From JBHIYN01 sp041984235 (GTDB lineage: Bacteria; Pseudomonadota; Gammaproteobacteria; Ga0077536): a DNA stretch of 64,000 nt. This document shows, in pieces, positions 60,115 through 64,000 of this stretch (within the stretch, counting starts at the first letter, position 1; every line of letters starts with the position of its first letter). A model generated the notes under the pieces. That model made no database searches. It worked only from the letters and a program-made list of their open reading frames with translations, and was not told where the DNA came from. Position numbers and translations under genes: made by a program. The stretch covers positions 232,461-296,460 of the forward strand of contig JBHIYN010000008.1 of the NCBI GenBank assembly GCA_041984235.1, given 5' to 3'.

Positions 60115-63100
60115 ATGAACATGCGTGGACAAGACACTCACGGCAAGACGGCTGCGGCCGGCTTCAACCTGAAACCGCTCACCCTGTCGGTGCGCACCGC
60201 GTTGCTGCCGGGCCTGGTGCTGGGCCTTGCCCCGACCCTGCTGCAGGCCGCCCCGACCGGCGGCCAGGTCCGCGCCGGTAATGCCGGCATCGCGCAGAAC
60301 GGCGCCACCACCACCATCAACCAGACCAGCCAGCGCGCCGCGATCGACTGGCAGACCTACAACGTGCAGCGCCACGAGACCGTGCGCTACAACCAGCCCA
60401 ACGCGCGCGCCTCCACCCTTAACCGCATCTTCGACCAGAATCCCAGCCAGATCTTCGGCCAGGTGAAGGCCAATGGCCAGGTCGTGCTGATGAACCCGAA
60501 CGGCGTGTTCTTCAAGCCGGGCGCGCAGGTCGACGTTGGCAGCCTGGTCGCCGGGGCCATGCAGATCGGCATCGACGAATTCATGAGCGGCAATTACCGC
60601 CTGCAGGCGCTGAAGGACAGCGGCGGGCGGGTGGTCAACCAGGGCACCATCAACGCCGATGCCGGTGACGTGGCGCTGGTCGGCCAGAGCGTCGCCAACG
60701 AGGGCGTGATCGTTGCCACCGCGGGCCGCGTGCACCTCGCCGCGGGCGAGAAGGTCACCGTCGATTTCGACGGCGACGGGCTGCTGCGCTTCACCGTCGA
60801 CGAGGCCGTGCTGGAAAACGCGCAGGCGATCGACGACCAGGTCTCCAACAGCGGCGAGATCATCGCCGATGGCGGCGACGTGCTGATCACGGCGAGCGCC
60901 GCCGAGGGTGTATTCCGCAACGCGATTAACAACCAGGGCCTGGTCAAGGCCGGACGCATCGAGAACCAGGGCGGGCGCATCATGCTGGTCGGCATGGGCG
61001 CCGGCGCCTCGGTGCTCAATACCGGGCAGATCGATGCCTCGGCAGCGACCGCCACCGATAGCGGCGGCACGATCGAGGTCCGCGGCGCCAACGTGACCAA
61101 CAGCGGCGTGCTGCGTGCCGACGCCGTGGCGGGTGACGGCGGATCGATCCATGTCGAGGCAACCGACACCACGCTCAGCAGTGGCCTGGTCTCGGCGGCC
61201 AGCGAGTCGGGCGCGGGCGGTGAGGTCAGGCTGCTCGGCGAGCAGGTCGGTCTCACCGGCGCTGCGCAGGTCGACGTCTCCGGCGGCAGCGGTGGCGGCG
61301 AAGCGTTGATCGGCGGCGGTTACCAGGGCGCAAACGCCGAAGTGCGTAACGCCGAACACACTTACGTCGGCCGCGACGTCAGCATTACCGCCGACGCCGG
61401 CGAAACGGGTGACGGCGGCACCGTGGTGGTGTGGGCCGACCAGACCACGCGCTACCTCGGCGACATCTCCGCTACCGGTGGCAGCGCGTCCGGCGACGGC
61501 GGCGACGTCGAGGTCTCCGGCAAGCAGGACCTGATGTTCGACGGCAGCGTGGATGCCTCGGCACCCAACGGCGAGACCGGCACCCTGCTGCTCGACCCGA
61601 ACGACCTGCACATCGTCGACGACGGCGCCGGCGGTCCGGGTACCGAGGACGTCGGCAACCCCTTCGACCAGTCCGAGATCGACAACGCTGAGTACTTCGT
61701 CGAGCAGGACGTGCTGGAGGCGCTTGGCGCCGGGGTCAACCTGGTCCTGGCTGCTGACAACGACATCCTCTTCGAGATCACCGGCGCGGGACTCAACCTC
61801 GCCCAGGACAACACCGGCTCGGTGGTCTTCCGCGCCGGCAACGACATCGCCATGGCCGGCATAGACATCACCACCGCCGGCGCCGACGTCACCCTGGACG
61901 CGGCCAACAACGTGACCAACATGGGCACCATCGACCTCGGTGCCACCGGCACCCTGATCCTGGACGTTGCCGGCACCATCGTGCAGAACGGCGGCGACAC
62001 CATTACCGGTGCGACCAGCGTCGACCTGCAGACGGGCACCCTGTTCCTGAGCGAGAGCAACGACTACACCGGCACGACCACCGTCGGTAACGGCACCGAG
62101 CTCATCACGACCACCGCTGACGCGCTGGCGGATTCGGCCAGCGTCACCGTCAACGGTACCGGCCAGTTCAACCTCAACGGCACCGACCAGTCGATCGTGG
62201 CGCTGAACGGTGACGGCGTGGTGACCAACTTCGACATCGCCGACGGCAGCTCGGTCAGCAACACGCTGACCATCACCGGCAACGGCGGCAGCTTCACCGG
62301 CACCCTGACCGACGGCACCGCGCAGGCCGTCAGCAGCAGTGACGACACCCTCTCGCTGACCATGGACGGCGCCAACGCCACCGATCGCCAGGTGCTGTCC
62401 GCCACCACCGGTAATTTCGGCGGCGCGGTCAACGTCAACGCCGGCACGCTGAGCATCACTACCAGCGCCAGTCTTGGCACCGTGGCCGGCGTAACCACGA
62501 CGACCGTCAACGGCGGCACGCTCGAGCTCGATGGTTTTGCGCTCTCGTCCAACGAGACGCTGGAGCTGCAGGGCGCGGGCGCCAACGGCGCGGGGGCGCT
62601 GAGCGGTGAGGGCACCGCGTCGATCGCGAGCGGTGGCACGAACACCGTGACCCTGCTCGCGGATGCGTCCATCGGCGCGACCAGCGGCAGCACGCTGACC
62701 ATCTCGAGGGCCATCGGCGAAACCGGAGCTGACGCGCTGACCAAGGTCGACGCCGGCACCGTGGTGCTGGACGCCGCCAACACCTATACCGGGGGCACGG
62801 TCATCAGCGCCGGCACCCTGCAGCTCGACAACTCCGGCGCGGTCGGCGGCGGGGGCGGCGGCAACGTCGTGCTCGACGCGGCGAGCGCGGTGCTGGTCGT
62901 GAACGGCGGTGTCACCATCACCGAAACGGTCGAAATCAACACCGCCGGCGGCACTGTGCGCGGCGGCGTCACGGGTGGCTCCGACACCGCGACCATCACC
63001 GATCTCGTCATGACCGACGACGGCTCCCTGGCCACGGCCGAAGCCGCCGACACGCTTATCGTCGCCGGCAATGTCAGCGGCAGCGGTGCGCTGGCGAGCG

Positions 63101-64000
63101 CCGGCCCCGGTGTGGTCACGCTGCAGGGCGATAACGCCACCGCGGGTTACAGCGGCGCGATCACCGTCTCCGGCGGCACCCTGCGCGTCGAGCACCAGGG
63201 TGCGCTGGGCTCCAGCGGCACCGATGTCGCGACCGATGGCACCACGGTCAATGACGGCGCCAAGCTGCAGTTCGCCATCGCCAGCTCGCAGACCGTGTCC
63301 GAGGATCTCTCGATCCAGGGCGACGGCCCCGGCACCAGCGAAGCGCTGGAGCATACCGAGAACAACACCCTGACCCTGGCCGGCACCATCGCCCTGCCGG
63401 CAACCGCGGTGGTCAACGTCTCCAACGCCGGCGGCAGTGCGGCCATCGACGTCACCGGCGCGATCAGCGGCACCGGCGGCCTGACCAAGACGGGCACCGG
63501 CAGACTGCTGTTGTCGAATACCGCCAACGCGTATACCGGCACCACCACCATCAGCGCCGGCGAGCTGGCCGCGGGCGCGGCCACCGTGTTCGACGGCACG
63601 GACAACGTGATCGTTACCGGCACGCTCAACCTGAACGGCTTCGACCAGGACATCGCGCAGCTGAACGGCGCGGGCACGGTCACCAACCGCGAGCTCGTCG
63701 ACAGCGGCGCGGTGACCAGCACGCTGACCCTCACGGGCGACGGCGGTGTGTTCACCGGAACGCTGACCGACGGTGTGGCGGAGGCGGCCGGCGGCGGTGA
63801 CGACGACGTGCTGTCGCTCACGATGAATGGCGCCAGTGGCGAGACTCAGACGCTGAGTGCGACGACGGGCGACTTCAGCGGTGATGTGACGGTGCTGGGC
63901 GGCACGCTGGCGGTGACGACGGCGGATAGCCTGGGCAACGGCACGGGCGACACGACGATCGACAACACGGCGGATGCGGACGCGACGCTGGACCTGCAGA
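60115..64000 (+). CDS. Two-partner secretion adhesin TpsA (filamentous-haemagglutinin-like), 3' truncated by window
   Basis: At least 1295 codons, open to the window edge. The ATG has an AAGGGAG ribosome-binding site 7 nt ahead. The signal peptide is extended (LSVRTALLPGLVLGLAPTLLQA). The TPS secretion domain occupies about residues 45-290, with the hallmark QVVLMNPNGVFF and INADAGDVALVG. After it the protein is beta-helical, rich in Gly/Thr/Asp/Asn, with repeats resembling autotransporter PATR units (for example NTYTGGTVISAGTLQL and NAYTGTTTISAGEL). It is the secreted partner of the TpsB upstream, probably a surface adhesin or biofilm factor. Confidence 0.93.
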   Translation, partial: MNMRGQDTHGKTAAAGFNLKPLTLSVRTALLPGLVLGLAPTLLQAAPTGGQVRAGNAGIAQNGATTTINQTSQRAAIDWQTYNVQRHETVRYNQPNARASTLNRIFDQNPSQIFGQVKANGQVVLMNPNGVFFKPGAQVDVGSLVAGAMQIGIDEFMSGNYRLQALKDSGGRVVNQGTINADAGDVALVGQSVANEGVIVATAGRVHLAAGEKVTVDFDGDGLLRFTVDEAVLENAQAIDDQVSNSGEIIADGGDVLITASAAEGVFRNAINNQGLVKAGRIENQGGRIMLVGMGAGASVLNTGQIDASAATATDSGGTIEVRGANVTNSGVLRADAVAGDGGSIHVEATDTTLSSGLVSAASESGAGGEVRLLGEQVGLTGAAQVDVSGGSGGGEALIGGGYQGANAEVRNAEHTYVGRDVSITADAGETGDGGTVVVWADQTTRYLGDISATGGSASGDGGDVEVSGKQDLMFDGSVDASAPNGETGTLLLDPNDLHIVDDGAGGPGTEDVGNPFDQSEIDNAEYFVEQDVLEALGAGVNLVLAADNDILFEITGAGLNLAQDNTGSVVFRAGNDIAMAGIDITTAGADVTLDAANNVTNMGTIDLGATGTLILDVAGTIVQNGGDTITGATSVDLQTGTLFLSESNDYTGTTTVGNGTELITTTADALADSASVTVNGTGQFNLNGTDQSIVALNGDGVVTNFDIADGSSVSNTLTITGNGGSFTGTLTDGTAQAVSSSDDTLSLTMDGANATDRQVLSATTGNFGGAVNVNAGTLSITTSASLGTVAGVTTTTVNGGTLELDGFALSSNETLELQGAGANGAGALSGEGTASIASGGTNTVTLLADASIGATSGSTLTISRAIGETGADALTKVDAGTVVLDAANTYTGGTVISAGTLQLDNSGAVGGGGGGNVVLDAASAVLVVNGGVTITETVEINTAGGTVRGGVTGGSDTATITDLVMTDDGSLATAEAADTLIVAGNVSGSGALASAGPGVVTLQGDNATAGYSGAITVSGGTLRVEHQGALGSSGTDVATDGTTVNDGAKLQFAIASSQTVSEDLSIQGDGPGTSEALEHTENNTLTLAGTIALPATAVVNVSNAGGSAAIDVTGAISGTGGLTKTGTGRLLLSNTANAYTGTTTISAGELAAGAATVFDGTDNVIVTGTLNLNGFDQDIAQLNGAGTVTNRELVDSGAVTSTLTLTGDGGVFTGTLTDGVAEAAGGGDDDVLSLTMNGASGETQTLSATTGDFSGDVTVLGGTLAVTTADSLGNGTGDTTIDNTADADATLDLQ
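62032..62490 (+). repeat. Adhesin repeat, copy A
   Basis: About 153 residues inside TpsA with the pattern TGTLFLSESNDYTGTTT, then FNLNGTDQSIVALNG, SFTGTLTDGTA, DDTLSLTMDGA, LSATTGNF and GTLSITTSASLG. It matches copy B 1.46 kb downstream with the same order of motifs, indicating an internal duplication that has diverged. Confidence 0.7.
63493..63945 (+). repeat. Adhesin repeat, copy B
   Basis: About 150 residues in the same order as copy A: TGRLLLSNTANAYTGTTT, LNLNGFDQDIAQLNG, VFTGTLTDGVA, DDVLSLTMNGA, LSATTGDF and GTLAVTTADSLG. The NLNG segments of copies A and B begin at 62170 and 63628, a period of 1458 nt. The gene continues past the window, so more copies may follow. Confidence 0.7.

Noticed and set aside
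60019..63354. An 1111-codon minus-strand frame opposite the TpsA adhesin
   Set aside because: The plus strand has a signal peptide, the TPS domain and adhesin repeats in one frame from 60115 to the end. The minus frame is a shadow.

Overview
The window is GC-rich, densely coded chromosomal DNA from a gammaproteobacterium, plausibly a Chromatiales/Acidiferrobacterales-like lineage. That placement is inferred from gene content and order (lexA-imuA-imuB; rpsF-rpsR-DUF2232-rplI-dnaB-alr-radA; sdhCDAB-sdhE-ygfZ; ubiG-gph), not from a tree. Genes are packed with many 4-nt ATGA/GTGA overlaps, and GTG/TTG starts are common. I saw no insertion sequence, integrase, phage gene, rRNA or CRISPR array. One tRNA, tRNA-Leu(CAG), is present.

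Layout. 1-2678: 3' end of a LexA-type repressor, then imuA and imuB (mutasome) without the usual dnaE2 partner. 3085-18342: a roughly 15-kb island that reads as a ceramide-lipid factory. It holds an acyl-ACP synthetase/FAAL, a CerR-like reductase, an ACP and a serine palmitoyltransferase-like alpha-oxoamine synthase in one operon, with a GNAT ceramide-synthase-like gene at the far end. Between them lie a polytopic flippase, a Tam41-like nucleotidyltransferase, a CDP-alcohol phosphotransferase fused to a degenerate sugar-nucleotide domain, a metallophosphoesterase, LptG/LptF-like permeases, an LptA-like periplasmic protein, a HIT protein, two further NTP transferases and an Asp/Asn beta-hydroxylase-like dioxygenase. 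My reading is that ceramide is made, given a phosphorylated headgroup, possibly hydroxylated, and carried to the outer membrane by a dedicated Lpt-like bridge. This is the most exciting system in the window.

18514-21974: a ChrR-type cupin, then a SLAM-like (DUF560) outer-membrane protein overlapping a FecR-domain protein whose C-terminus looks like a TbpB-type barrel, which suggests a type XI secretion pair. 22075-38094: housekeeping genes (tRNA-Leu, rnr, rlmB, rpsF, rpsR, DUF2232, rplI, dnaB, alr, radA, a second cupin, corC, ypjD, ffh, maeB). 38096-45578: a small secreted protein, dsbB, a YheT-type hydrolase, ygfZ, sdhE, sdhBADC, a 56-codon SdhAF4/DUF1674 gene and a YgfX-like gene. This is a succinate dehydrogenase operon with three assembly or accessory genes around it.

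45589-56423: a squalene/phytoene-synthase-family gene, gph/mupP and ubiG, followed upstream on the same strand by a signalling module: an FGE-sulfatase-domain protein, a 1654-aa membrane Ser/Thr kinase, a PP2C phosphatase and a cyclase-FHA protein. 56684-64000: a membrane-anchored parvulin isomerase, then a two-partner secretion pair. Its TpsB has N-terminal RPG repeats. Its very large TpsA adhesin has a TPS domain and autotransporter-type repeats and runs off the end of the window.
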